Shown here piece after piece: positions 11,723 to 23,122 of a DNA stretch of 60,000 bases. The notes beneath the pieces are model-generated. The model had not been told where the DNA came from and ran no database searches. It saw nothing but the letters and a program-made list of their open reading frames with translations. The position numbers and the translations under genes are program-made. Position 1 is the stretch's first letter, and each line of letters opens with the position of its first letter. This DNA is from Adiantum capillus-veneris. Its lineage: Eukaryota > Streptophyta > Polypodiopsida > Polypodiales > Pteridaceae. The DNA lies in contig CM043944.1 in assembly GCA_014529385.2 (NCBI GenBank), positions 91,631,914 to 91,691,913 on the forward strand, written 5' to 3'.

Positions 11723-12643
11723 TGTGGAGCGCATGTCTAACCTCACCATCCTATCTTATTGTAGTATTAGTGAAAACCATGATTAAATTGTCAATCCATG
11801 GGACAAAGCTGACTTGACTAGTGCATAGAGGCTACGAGAGGTTGTCAATCTCTCGGAAAACAACTAACAACTCGTATCTAACTCATACTACACTCAAGTG
11901 ACTGAAATCACCAAAAGCCAATCGCTCATAGGTAAACAAATCACATCCGTTACAGCATCAAATGACATCCCAACATAACAAAACTTCTAAGACATGTTGA
12001 TAAGACCTAAGCACGCATGCTTATAGTCTCAAACCCCACTTTAGGTCAAGTTCCAAAATCCTGATTATTAACAACGGTGGATTTTTGACCTAGTCGTTTG
12101 CAATCCAGAATGCATCTAAATGCTTAGCAATGATGCCCCAATACCCCACCTATGCTTAGTTTTTGATTTGAAAGTATAAATTCTTAGTTATGATAAAATT
12201 AGTCCGCGGGTCGGCGATGCCAAAAGCTACAAAATACTGTTATGTGTTTACGTTAATGCGTAGAGCTCTTACCTGTGGTTGCAATGCAACAAACACGACT
12301 GCAATGTGACAACCGAGGAGGGAGTAGGAAGCGCGATAAAGAGAGGAGTGAGTGCCGTTAGCTCACGCTGTGTATTTCATTATCCAAAACTTATAAAAAA
12401 TTTACCAAATTTGGCTTTTATACCTTAGCCAAGGTTTTTGGGTGGTCCAAACTAATAATCTGGAGTTCTATCAAAGCTGGGTAATGACAGGTTGATACAA
12501 TCTGGAATCTTGTAGCCTCGGCTCATTAATCACAGAGTTTATCTGAGAAAATAGGAGTTACAATATTCCCAATTTTTCAAAATAATAAGTGTTTTACAAA
12601 GAGAACTCCGAAAAATGGTATCCGTGTTAGGTTGCTGCTAACA
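11723..12643 (-). repeat. 5' LTR of the LARD-like element
   Basis: The 921-bp copy begins TGTGGAGCGCATGTC and ends GCTGCTAACA on the plus strand. TTGCT follows it directly, matching the five bases before the other LTR. Confidence 0.9.
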
Positions 12644-12648
12644 TTGCT

Positions 12649-14639
12649 TTGGGTGATTGAAGAATCTTGTTGATGTAGTCGACTCTTTTCTTCTTCACTT
12701 TGCTTGGGGACCACCAATTAGACCACTTGGAATGAGGGAATGGCAAGAGGTAAAATGGAATTCAAGCTATAGAAAACTTGAGAATTAGGAGAGAGGAGAG
12801 GGGGAGGGTAATGTGAAGAAGAAGATCAAGTTTTTGTGACAAACTTGATTAGGGTTTTGTCCATGGATTCTCTTGGGGAGATATGTGTGTGTGTATGTGT
12901 GTGTGTGCATGCACGTGTGTGAAAGAGGTTTGGCTGTGGATTTCTCAAGCTTACTCTCAAGTTTGTACCTTGAGAAAATAAAGGAGGGAAGTGAAAAATG
13001 AGAAGAGAAGCTCTCTTTTTATGCACATTTTTTATAAGTGTTTTCATTTATCTTGATAGCTTATCTTTCTTTGATAACTTATTTTACTTATCGAAACTTT
13101 CTCAACAAGTTACTTACTCACCTTATCCTTATCTTCTCTTTTCTTCTTTATCTTTATTTTTTTCCTTATCTTATCTTTTCCTTTTTGCTAATATTATCAA
13201 AATGAAAAGCTAATTTCCTACGGATTGGTTATGTCCATGTTCCCATGGCATAAGCCGGAAGTATCTCGTGAGTATACTTTGGTGCTTAAATTGAACCCGA
13301 ATTTTTCTCAAACATTTTTTTTCTACTATATTCTTTTCCTTTTTTATCTTTTAAGTTGGTGTGTTAGATGTGTTGGCCTTGCATAAGAGCTAGGATAAGG
13401 CCCTTACAAACTCCTCAACAAAATAAAAGAGTTGTTCCCATCTCAAAACAATAAAGAAAGGTAGTAAATCGTCTATCGCAAGTTATACCTTTAACTTCTA
13501 GGTAACACTAATTTGTTCTTCTCTAGCTGGTTCATCTATATAAGGCACAATCTATCCTTATCTCTTACAGTGTTCTTACATTGATCTTCCCCCTCTCTTT
13601 CCATCTTCATGTCGAGAGTTTCTAAGGATTATCTATTTCAATCCTTTACACTGTATTTTTTTTTCATTACCTTACTTCATGGAACAGTGGCAAGAGTTGA
13701 TCTTATCTGTGGCCATTCCTCCATCTGCAACAAACAAGTAAATGAGTCAAGAAGTATTTTGTGAAGTGGTATGAGTGTCTATTTTTCCCTCACTTGGGAA
13801 CTTCAATAGCTCAAACCAAATAGTGGACGTTTTGAGACATAACAAGAGTGACACTTTGGGGTCGGGATCACTTTTGCAACAATGTCCGCTTGGATATGGT
13901 AATTGAAGCAATGGGTTTTGGTCTTTGATACTACTGCGTGATGAGGTCGATGTATCATGGGTTCTTTGAGAGAGTCTTTTTTCTTGCCCAGTTTCTTCCT
14001 TCATCAAAAGATATATCTTTACCCTCATTTTGGTCTACCTCTTAGAGGGCCCTTTAACTTCACACTGCATACTTGAGAGATCAGTGCAACAATCTTACAG
14101 CGAATTCTTCCTATGACTAAAAGGCCTAATATGTGTGCCGCTTGTGATAGTTGCTTTTGTGATCATGTGATGAATGGGCTTATTGACTTGTAAAAAATAT
14201 ACATCGTTGTTGTATCTCTTAACAAGTTCATTGTTTATAAAGATCTTGGTTCTTGTCTTAAATCCTTCTTTCTCAAATTTCTCTTGACAAGTGCAATTAA
14301 ATTCGTTCTTAGCTTCATATCTTTGGTATTTTGTAGAATCCCTTGAGAGAAATACAAATGTAGCTAGCTTAGTTACAAAGGATAACACTAATCTTATTAT
14401 GATGTAGCACAATAGTCAGGTTACATTTCTTCGGTGATACAACCGTTTAGTAAGATAGAGCTTGTCGTGGTAATTACATGTGCTAGCAAGGTCCATTTTG
14501 AGTACAAAAAAAGAGAAAAGTTCTCATCAAAAAGATGATAAAAACTAAGAAGTAAGGCATTCTTAGTCCTCCAAGTAAGTATCTTCAGTGAGATAGTCCT
14601 CCCACTGTACCAAAAACCTTCTAAACCATTCTCTATGTA
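12649..14639. other. Unassigned sequence
   Basis: This is the right host flank of the LARD-like element. It contains an imperfect GT run near 12888-12915 and long pyrimidine-rich DNA near 13100-13200. Open frames of up to about 105 codons have no recognisable motif. The minus-strand stretch next to the insertion could be an old coding remnant but cannot be assigned. Confidence 0.4.
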
Positions 14640-15790
14640 GTAGCAGCTTTGGCTTCTTCATGTCTAAATTTTTTCCCTAGCTCCTTCCTCATACTCTTCC
14701 TTAGCCTCGAGAATGGGAGATTGCTGACAGGAAGCATAGACATTGGCTTGTTCATCTATCACATCCTTTACTTGCTGAGACAAAGTTTATTGTTGCTGAT
14801 CTAGGCGGATTGACGATTAGCCTTTGAGAATGAAAATGAGCAGTAGGAGAGTTCTTGCTTGGGTTGGATTTCTTCCTCTTGCTCCAAGGTTTTTGAATTG
14901 TCCCCCTTGATTGGGTTGCTTTTAAAGGTTAATAGGGAGGCTCAAATTACTAGGGCCATTTCTTTTTGGGCATTGGGTCTTCTTATGAGCGAATGGAAGA
15001 GCATTCACATGAACAAAGTGCAATGTGATTGGGGTTGGACAGCTAGCTTTGGTATAAATGATACTTTGGTTGCTTGACAGGGTGTCTGGAGTAGGAATGA
15101 AATTCTCGTTTCTTATTGGTTGTAGTGCCTCTTTGAAAAAGGCTCTTATGCTTTGACTTGGCCAGGATTAGAGCATCTGCCAGTGTGGCAGGTCAAAGGG
15201 ACTCTACCTCGGGAGCCAAAGCGACTTAGCTTTTGTTCCTCTATCATGAGAGGAGCATATTATGAAAGTTGGACAAACTCCTCATAGTAAGCTTCAATAG
15301 ACCTATTACCTAGCTTGCAAGAAAGAAACTCGTTCATCTTAGTGGTGGAATAGTCTAGGGGAAGATATCTCTCTTTGAGATGATGCTTCAACTCATCCCA
15401 ATTTTGGGTCACCTTAGCTACTTGGCGAGATTGGCAGTTGAGCTTCCACCATGTCTTTGTTGGTCCTTCTAACTTAGCTCTCCCCATTATTCCCTGAGCA
15501 ACTATATTGTAGCCGGCATGAGCAAAGTAGTCATCCATCTGAATTATCCATTCTTCTAGTAGGATAGGTACATCATTACCCGTGCCTAAAAATGGATGTG
15601 GTTGCACAGATTTGAGTAGGGCCTTCAGATCCTTGTCACGTCCAAAATATTCTAGGAGTGTTGTAGCAAATGACATCTGATTTGGTATAGGGACAACAAG
15701 GTGCTGGTGGTGCTTGTGTATCAAGAATAACCAAATTTGAATTGTTAGCTACAGGCAAGTCTCGAGAAGCTCTATCTCTTGGGATTTTAC
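14640..15790 (-). pseudogene. Decayed Ty3/gypsy gag fragment
   Basis: The clearest part is a frame at 15260-15724 (154 codons). It has the Retrotrans_gag pattern: a WIIQMDDYF-like start, WWKLNCQ, then a KERYLP..Y.TTKMNEFLSC segment and an EAYYEEFVQLS helix. Past a stop at 15260 the same protein seems to continue leftwards in shifted frames (MIEEQKLSRF and onward). No LTR, PBS or pol adjoins it, so it is an isolated relic. Its gag differs from those of the elements further right, so it represents another lineage. Confidence 0.75.
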
Positions 15791-16014
15791 GTGGAATATT
15801 TTATGGCTGTGACAAACAAAATTACTTACTCTTAGTGATAGGTTCATAAATATCATAAATACACAAGGGTCTCTTTAAAAAGTTAGACATTTCAAAAGAT
15901 GGATTCTCTTTATCACGTCCAAAACTACATTTGGGGAAATAATTAATGATCAATAGAAACATCTCTTTAGCATTTTGTAAATGCTAAGTTCCCCCATTTC
16001 ATGTGTTCGAGAGG

Positions 16015-16190
16015 ACTATCCTTAAATATCTAGGGTTCATAGTAATCCAAAGTGTACTTTTATAGACTAGGATTTAAAATAATTGACTTGGGAGCCCAAA
16101 TTACTATCCTTAAATATCTAGGGTTCATAGTAATCCAAAGTGAAATTTTATAGACTAGGATTTAAAAGAATTGACTTGGGAGCCGAAATT
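16015..16190. repeat. 88-bp tandem duplication
   Basis: ACTATCCTTAAATATCTAGG recurs at 16015 and 16103. The two copies continue alike through TAGACTAGGATTTAAAA and GACTTGGGAGCC with only a few changes, which marks a recent local duplication. Confidence 0.9.
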
Positions 16191-16393
16191 ACAATGTCAA
16201 TTTTTTTTCATCAGCAAGGGTTCGACAAGAATACTTGGGACTTGCTCCCAATTTTTTTATCACCACTTCTAGATAGAGATTATCCAAATCATAATCATGG
16301 GACCCAAGGAAAAAATTATGCTATATTGCATTGGGTCTCCTATCTTTGTAGATTTTTGATTCTCTCTTTAGAGCCAGGTATGCTCCTTCCCTC

Positions 16394-16478
16394 TCCTCAT
16401 TCTCATGTTCCCTTCCCCTCTTTCTCTCTCCCTCTCTCTCTCTCTCTCACACACACATACACACACACACATAGTGTT

Positions 16479-16516
<38 letters not shown>

Positions 16517-16750
16517 AACAAAAACAAAAACGCACACACATACATAAACAAAGAATGCACACACACATTGAGAGAGAAAAAGAGAGAGAGAGCATGCATA
16601 AACAAAAAACGCACGCATTGAAAGAGGAAAAGAGAGAGAGAACATGCATAAACAAAAAACGCACACATTGAAAGAGGAAAAGAGAAAGAAAACATGCATA
16701 CGATCCAAAAAAACGCACACACATTGAGAGAGAAAGAAAGAGAAACTAAG
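16394..16750. repeat. Compound microsatellite (TC)n(AC)n(AG)n with an imperfect minisatellite
   Basis: CT-rich DNA is followed by a CA run (about 16449-16471) and an AG run (about 16482-16512). Then come four diverged units of about 50-60 bp that alternate ACGCACACACATTGA, a GAGAGAAAAAGAGAG-type run and CATGCATAAACAAAAA. Long open frames cross it on both strands but encode only simple dipeptide repeats. Confidence 0.9.
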
Positions 16751-17004
16751 GGAGCGTCGTAGGAAACTAATTAAAATTAAAAGACCTAAAGATCTAGCCG
16801 ACGAGGAGTTGAACTGAAGACCTATTATTCAAGAGGGAAATGGCATAATCAATCTATCATACTTGGCATGGGTGATAGAAAGGTTATACCATTTATCTCT
16901 TTTTATTGGCACACACATCCACACACGCGCACACACACAGGAAGAAGAGAGTTATAACGTCGTAGGAAACTATCTTAAAAGACGTTAAAGATTAAGTTAT
17001 ATGT
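16751..17004. other. Non-coding segment with a pair of direct repeats
   Basis: CGTCGTAGGAAACTA occurs near 16755 and again near 16958, followed in both by AAAA-rich DNA and an AAAGACCTAAAGAT or AAAGACGTTAAAGAT phrase. A short CA-rich run lies between them. No gene is visible. Confidence 0.6.
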
Positions 17005-17392
17005 AGACTTACATTAAATTAGATTTAGGTTTATTTTTAACTAGATTTACGTTTATTTAAGCTAGATTTAGATTTACGTTATATTAGATTAGATGCGGGT
17101 CTCCATAGACTGCGATGCCTGCATGAAGCGGGTGAAGAAAGCCCTCAATGGAATATAGGGTATTGCTGCCTTCACTCATGGTGGGCTCCGTCGATCCAAA
17201 AGTACTGGTGAAGTGTCTTCAGAAGACAGGGAAGAAGGTGGATCTTCAGGGCGGCAAGAGTCACTACATCCCCGACACAATGACCATCTAGACAACCTCT
17301 AGTCATTAGACTTACATTAAATTAGATTTAGCTTTATTTTTAGTTAGATTTACGTTTATTTAGATTTACGCTTATTTACGTTAGATCGAGTC
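17005..17392. repeat. Direct repeats flanking an HMA gene fragment
   Basis: Two AT-rich copies (17005-17085 and 17308-17392) share AGACTTACATTAAATTAGAT and the downstream TTTATTTTTA and AGATTTACGTTTATTTA phrases. They bracket the gene-like 17093-17291 exactly, so the gene fragment may have been captured or inserted between them. Confidence 0.8.
17093..17291 (+). pseudogene. Fragment of a heavy-metal-associated (HMA/HIPP-type) protein
   Basis: From the ATG the frame reads as the start of a copper-chaperone-like HMA domain: MRVSIDCDACMKRVKKALN. The metal-binding motif CDAC (residues 7-10) is followed by the usual helix, and then a TAG at 17156. The second half lies in another frame: GSVDPKVLVKCLQKTGKKVD (about 17190-17250), the strand and helix that close a plant HIPP-type HMA domain, ending at a TAG at 17289. 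About ten residues of the middle are missing, so it cannot encode a full domain. It lacks introns in what remains. Confidence 0.75.
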
Positions 17393-17675
17393 CACGCAAG
17401 AATTACTTACGGTTTAGGGTTTAGAGTTAGACGAACAGTGAAAAGATCTACTGTGAAAAGATGTTAAGATGAAGTGAAGTGCTACAGCTAGAGAAGAGGC
17501 AAAGGGATTTTGTCCACTACATGCAGTATCATGTAGACGTGGGTGTCTAGATTTCTTGTACCCACAAATATAGGTATTGACCAATAAAGACGAGATTATA
17601 ACCCGGTGGTTCTGATCTCCGTGCACCTCTAGACCGAGGTGTGCGGGGATTGGACATGACTAGAGAATGTGAGGT

Positions 17676-17727
<52 letters not shown>

Positions 17728-17789
17728 GACGAAGAATGCCAATAGAATATTAAATTTGTTGTCCAGGTTATAAGTTTTTTATCCTCATT
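17393..17789. other. Region upstream of the CACTA transposase with an (AG)n run
   Basis: No gene is visible. An AG microsatellite covers about 17676-17722, roughly 70 bp before the first candidate ATG of the transposase. A purine-rich tract at this place could lie in the 5' leader. The expected CACTA 5' terminus (CACTACAAGAGG) was not found here or further left. Confidence 0.5.
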
Positions 17790-20700
17790 ATGAGTAGCGA
17801 CGAGGATGTGGGACCGTCCAACTGAAACACCTATCTCTCAACGAGGGTCTTATGTCCTTGTAATCAATGCAAGCATGCTGTGCGACGGACAAGACGTGTT
17901 TCTTTGCAGCACGTTCGCGAATTTGGCGACTTCGATCCATCTATTATAGATCGAGTTGTTGCCAATTATAACTCGTCGGACTCTGACGCTGGCCAACAAG
18001 CAGCAATCTTGCAACCCAATAGACGTATTCGCAGGCGCTTTGGTCAAGCAGCATATGTGAGGCCACAAGATGTAGCCTCTGACAGCTCGGGGGATGATCA
18101 TGCAGAGCACATTCCCAACGAGGCAATGTTTGAGCCCGAGATTGATGAAATGATCGAGACGATCATGGATTCAGAAAGGCTTATCTATGATGATATGAAA
18201 AGTGAAGCCGATACATCATTGTATAATGGAGCACGTATGTCTAGATTGAAAGCACTCCTGGTTCTTCTCAACATGCAGGCAAAGTTTGGATGGAGTGACA
18301 CTAGCGTCACAGCGCTTTTCAGGTGATCTATTACAATTAGTTTACTTTAATAGAACTCTAAATGTATAATGATCTGATAGATTTTTACACGACTGTATCA
18401 TATTTTTATGTTGTGTAGATTGCTGAAAGAGCACATTCTACCAGCTGACAATGTGATGCCAGATTCCCGAGATGAAGCAAGAAAGATTTTGCGAAACTTG
18501 GGGATGGATTACAATTCTATCCACGCTTGTCCTAATGACTGCATTCTTTTCAGAGGGGAATACACAGACATGGAGAAGTGTCCGAAATGTGATTCCGAAA
18601 GATATCGAGTAGATCTCCACGGGACAAAAATTCCACAAAAGGTTTTGCAACATTTTCCTTTGCTTCCTCGCATCAAGCATTTCTTCGAATGTAAGTCCAT
18701 GGCCGCCCTAGCATCATGGCATGAGGAGAATAAATCTTCGGATGGTGTGCTACGAATTCCTGCAGATTGCGCAGCCTGGAAACATATAGATGGAACATGG
18801 TCGGATTTTGCCAGGGAAGCTCGAAATTTGCGCTTAGGCCTGGCTATGGATGGCGTAAATCCATTTGGTCAAAGATCAACATCTTACAGTGTATGGCCCG
18901 TTGTCATCGTCAACTACAACATTCCCCCGTGGTTGACTACGAAGAAGGGGCACCTATGGCTAAGCTTGATTGTGCCAGGGCGATATAAAGTGGGGAATAT
19001 GGATGTGTATCTTCGTCCACTATTGGAAGAGCTACAACAATTGTGGATTGGCATAGAGGTGGTGGATATGAGCCGACACACAGGACGACGGAATGCTTTG
19101 ATCAGAGGTATTCTAATGTGGACCATGCATGACTATCCCGGGCTAACAGAATGCTCAGGTGATCTATTGACACTCCTCTCTCAGACACTGTAAATCTTGT
19201 TTTTCCCCATAGTTGATCTATTATCATGTGTATACATGCAGGGCTTCAAACAAGCGGATACAGAGCATGTGTCACATGTGGACCTAGACTGAATGCACGT
19301 AGGGCACCCTCACTGAAGAAGCAAATCTACGAAGGTCATCAAGCGTATCTTCCGGAGAATCATGTGTTACGCGACGGCTTTTTGGGAAGAGAGCCACCAA
19401 GGATGTCTGCACAAGCATGGTTAGAGCAGAAGGAGATGTGCGATGACGGATTGCCTCCAGGGATGAAGAGACTATCTCTATGGTACGAGTTACCATACTG
19501 GCCCCGACTCGTGATCAATCACTTGCTCGATCCAATGCACATATTCAAGAATGTGGGTAATCTACTATGGGACCATTTGACCGGCAAGAAAGATACTTTG
19601 GGAGCCAGAGTTGACCTTAGAAATGTGGATCGTATGGAGCAATATTGGCCGCAAACAGCGTCTGATGGATCGATAAAACTTCCTAAAGCGCCATGGATTT
19701 TCACAGGAGCCCAAGAACGCAAAGTAAAAGAGGCCATTCGATCTTTGCGGACCCCCACTGGCGTAATGCACTCGCTCCGAACGTGTTTTACTAAAGAAGG
19801 AAAGCTTACCGGTTTGAAGTCACACGATTGGCATAAAATGTGTCAGGTACGTTCATAGTGGACTTTAATATCATTGCATAAAATGTGGACTTTAATATCA
19901 TTGCTGCACATACTTTACAGTTTATTTTATCGGTTGCCATTGAGGGATGTTTGTCTCTCGACATCCGTAACACAATCTACAAACTTGCAAAGCTGGTGCA
20001 ATGGATCTCACAAAAGGAGATCGACGTAGACTCCATACCATTCGCCAAACTAAATGCTGCGGAGCTTGTGTGCATGTTTGAGAAACATTTTCCTACTACA
20101 ATACTAACCATTCAGGTGCATCTTCTTGTTCACATAGTTGATGAGGTGAAAATAGCTGGCACAGTTCATTCCAGATGGATGTTCTTCTTAGAGCGTTTCA
20201 TGAAAACGCTTAAGGGATATGTGCGTCAAAAGGCACGTCCGGAGGGTAGCATGGCAAAAGGTTGGTTGGTATCAGAGTCCCTAGTGTACATTGGAGAGTG
20301 GCTAGACGGATTTGATAAATCCCGGGACACGCTATGGCGAACCATAGATGATGAGCGTATATCTGGGATTGTCATGTGCAATCTCGGTGTTGAGAAGAAG
20401 ATGACGGAAGATCTAGAGGCTAAAATCAACCGATTTTGCATGCTTCACAATCCAGTGATGCAAAAGTGGATTTCACAATATGAGGATGCAAAGCAAGAGC
20501 GACAAAGGGCACGAATCGAGTGGAGACGGGGAAGACGACCACCGATGCACTATCCAGCGGTTCTGGAGAGCCTACCAACCTTCATGAGCTTAAGATGGTT
20601 GCACAACCAATTGAAAAGCGCACAACAATGCGGTGACGAAGTGACTGAAGAAGAGTGGGAGTACTCTCGGGGTTGCGCGACCAAGGTAAGTTTGCAATGT

Positions 20701-21185
20701 ACGACTAGCAAGTGACTTTATTTATAAACGTTTGAACGGCCACTCATAATCTTTGTTCGTTGTAGTATAAGTCATACACAGCAGCATGGTGTAAAGGTCG
20801 ACATTTTAGGGTGGAACGAATCGACAAAAAGCATTTTACTCAAGATTGTGGAATCATGGCAAAATTTGAACAGTCTAGTCGACGACGTTCCTCTGATGCA
20901 GATCCCGTGGTGGCGGAACTCACTTACTTCGGCACGCTGCAAGAGATTTTGAGGATCGATTATAGAGGATTTTTTGTCGACTTGTTCGACGTGCAATGGT
21001 TCAAGATAATCATGGAGTGTAACGCTCTTTTCTACTCGCGCTCACATCTTTTGATTGAAAATTCTGAGTTTTCGACTTGCCTCTTCTATCACTCGATTCA
21101 TTGCGTCATTGTATTTATATGCGTCATTACGTCATTGTATTTAATGGTCTTTGCGTCATTGTCTACTCTATTCATTCAATATTAA
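17790..21185 (+). pseudogene. CACTA transposase, TNP2 type, with early in-frame TGA
   Basis: Five exons fit GT-AG rules and keep frame: 17790-18322, 18419-19158, 19242-19846, 19921-20685 and 20766 onward, about 1020 codons. Domains in order are a transposase-associated Cys motif (CPCNQC, exon 1), the TNP2/Transposase_21 core (exons 2-3: CPKCDSERYR, MDGVNPFGQRS, MHDYPG, HLLDPMHIFKNV), DUF4218 (exon 4: HLLVHIVDEVKI, RFMKTLKGYVRQKARPEGSM) and a DUF4216-like region (exon 5, to about 21003). An in-frame TGA at 17823-17825, twelve codons after the first ATG, lies just before the CPC motif. Either the start is elsewhere or this copy is damaged. The codons after about 21004 look like intron or 3' read-through, so the true C-terminus is unclear. 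Confidence 0.85.
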
Positions 21186-21214
21186 GTTTAAATATTCGTG
21201 TGTTTAATGCAGGT

Positions 21215-22528
21215 ATGGATGATGAGGAGTTTCTTTCTTCTTTGTCACCGCAGCAGAGACAGTGGTACGTGGAGCGTCATCGCTCTGGCGCATCATCGCG
21301 CGTTCCTACACCATCCGCATCTCCCTCTCTTTCGGAGCATTCGGCGCGCTCTGAAGCTTCGGCGTCGACGAGACGAGCGTCACACTCGTCTAGACACCGG
21401 CGCTCTAGTGGTGGCGGTGGCGGTTGTTGTGGGGATTCCGCCACCGATGCCTCCACACCGCCTCGTGTTCGACGAGGCTCTTTACCCTCCCCTTCTTTGC
21501 CCGCCCCCACACCAGCCACAGCATCGCCATCTACGCCAGGTTTTGCACGGCTGACTGTTCCTAGAAGCTACACACCTCTACCTACTCCGCCAGGAGCCAC
21601 CCCACTCGACACTCCTCGCTTCGGCGCCCAGACGCCGGTGGAGACACCTGACGTCCGTACCCCCATCGACACGCCGCTAGAGACCCCTGCCGGGACACCC
21701 AGGTTCACGCGTCACCGGCCAGAGGGCTTGCCTTACTCCGTCGACATCAGCGGCGGCATCATCATGGATGATGACGGCAAGAAGGTGATCTCGCGCATGC
21801 GTGGTCTTTGCTCTCAGCTGTTTAGACACTATATACTAAACAAATGGAGTGAAGTACCAAGTGATTTAAAAAACAGAGTCATCAGCATACTTCATGATGA
21901 GTTTCCCGTTCCAACACGGGATCAGCGCTTCAATGAAGACCTGATGAAGATTCGAATGCGCGAATACTGCAAACACAAGCGTTCCGAAGTGCAAAAAGCA
22001 ATCAAGAATGGGTGGAATAGGCCAGATTGGCTGGCCAAAGAAGATTGGAAGAATGCGAAGAAAGCAGCGCGCGAGAATCCCGACAAGTGGAAGCAACAAA
22101 AGGATGCAGCCAGAGCGCGAGTAGAGGCAGGGAGCTCGCACCACTTGGGGAGCGGTGGATGGGCATCATTTGAGGCCGATTTTGTAAGTCTTTTCACATT
22201 GCTCTTTATGCATGTTCGATAGTTTAGGGTTTATGAGTTTTTTAGTTCTAACATAATGAAATCTTTGTATGTTTTGACAGTGGTCGATGACAGGACGTGA
22301 TCCCACACCGTACGAGCGCGAGTACGCAGGCAGGAAGGGCTTAAACGCCCTGATGGACATTCTCAGTTCTCGCGGCGGCATGGTTAGTATTAGGGTTTAC
22401 TCTTTTTTATTTTTTGTATTGTTTTATAAATGTCGTTATATGTTTATATTTACTGAAAACTGTCTTATTGTCTTTTTTTGCAGAATCCGACAGATACGCC
22501 GCTTGGACGCGATGAGACGTCTGATTAG
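21215..22528 (+). CDS. Transposase_24-family protein of the CACTA element
   Basis: Three exons with clean GT-AG junctions (21215-22183, 22281-22382, 22484-22528) give 371 residues with no stop or frameshift. Residues 1-200 are low in complexity: Ser, Arg and Pro rich, with TP repeats such as TPLDTPRFGAQTPVETP. Residues 205-360 carry the plant Transposase_24 pattern: a GGIIMDDDGKKV strand, LNKWSEVP, RPDWLAKEDW, HHLGSGGWASFEADF and TGRDPTPYEREY. This is the second protein of plant CACTA elements, likely binding DNA or regulating transposition. It starts 30 bp after the transposase frame closes. Confidence 0.88.
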
Positions 22529-22847
22529 ACGACGTCAGTTTAGCCGTAGCTAGATAGCATTAGTTTAGGGTTTCTCATAGCTTATGTATCATGAGACGGA
22601 TTTTATACGTCTTTTTGAACCATGTATATTATTACATTTGTCACCGCAATTCCTTTTGCCAATCAATTCTTTATGCCTATGATGTTGTACAATTGTCATT
22701 ATTACATTTGCCAATCAATTCAGTTTGTCTATGATGTGTACAATTGTCAATTTTGCAAACAATGCGTCTTGTGGGTGACTATTTTGGGTCTATTATTTAC
22801 CTTTGCACTTTTTTTAAAAAGTGAATCAAGTACAATATGGTTGATGG

Positions 22848-22876
22848 GTGGCAGGGCATTCAATGCCCTGCCACCA
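22848..22876. repeat. 29-bp palindrome downstream of the CACTA genes
   Basis: GGTGGCAGGGCATT, a one-base centre, then AATGCCCTGCCACC: a perfect 14-bp inverted repeat. It sits between the last exon and the subterminal array. It may act as a transcript end signal or a transposase site. Confidence 0.85.
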
Positions 22877-22879
22877 AAA

Positions 22880-23115
22880 AAATATTCTCTCAGACGTCGC
22901 TATAAGCGTCGCTATTTATGGCTCTGTAGCGTCGCTATATGCGTCGCTATACTCTTCTGTGAGAGCGTCGCTATGGGCGTCGCTATAGGCGTCGCTATGA
23001 GCGTCGCTATATAGCGACGCCTATAGCGACGCATATAGCGACGCTCTCGTAGCGACGCTATTAGCGACGGTTTTAGCGACGCCGGGGGTTATAAAAACCC
23101 AGTGTATTTCCGTCG
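22880..23115. repeat. CACTA subterminal repeat array
   Basis: Eight forward copies of (G)CGTCGCTAT lie at about 22895-23010, followed at once by six inverted ATAGCGACG copies at about 23009-23083. The two sets meet tail to tail at about 23009, so the array could fold into one long hairpin. Arrays of this kind are the binding sites of the En/Spm TNPA-type protein. Here the monomer is 10 bp with 1-8 bp spacers. Confidence 0.88.
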
Positions 23116-23122
23116 CTAACAG

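Larger units (their letters stand above)
5983..12643 (-). mobile_element. Complete LTR retrotransposon without pol (LARD-like)
   Basis: Two LTRs of about 921 bp in direct orientation bound a 4.8 kb interior. Both ends are TG..CA, and the element is flanked by the 5-bp duplication TTGCT (5978-5982 and 12644-12648). The minus strand is sense because the PBS adjoins the right LTR and the polypurine tract adjoins the left LTR. No protease, RT, RNase H or integrase motif is visible in the interior, only a broken ORF block (about 6918-9500) and a long non-coding leader. The LTRs differ by several percent by eye. It is probably a non-autonomous derivative of a Ty3/gypsy lineage, as the PBS suggests. 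Confidence 0.85.

Noticed and set aside
14095-14412. Minus-strand frame of 105 codons as a gene
   Set aside because: No recognisable domain and no supporting splice or promoter signals; it is kept as unassigned sequence.
16368-16724. Several overlapping open frames of 88-135 codons on both strands
   Set aside because: They encode only dipeptide and short repeats from TC, AC and AG microsatellites.
16795-16870. Possible tRNA or tRNA-derived SINE (antisense GAGTTGAACTGAAGACC resembles a T-arm)
   Set aside because: No cloverleaf could be drawn, the acceptor stem does not pair, and the A-box side is unclear.
17510-17540. CACTACATGCAG as the CACTA 5' terminus
   Set aside because: Only the first six bases agree with the 3' terminus CACTACAAGAGG, and no subterminal GTCGCTAT array follows.
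22622-23014. Open frame of 130 codons after the CACTA genes
   Set aside because: It runs through the subterminal repeat array, and its tail (VAICVAI repeats) is a translation of GTCGCTAT monomers.
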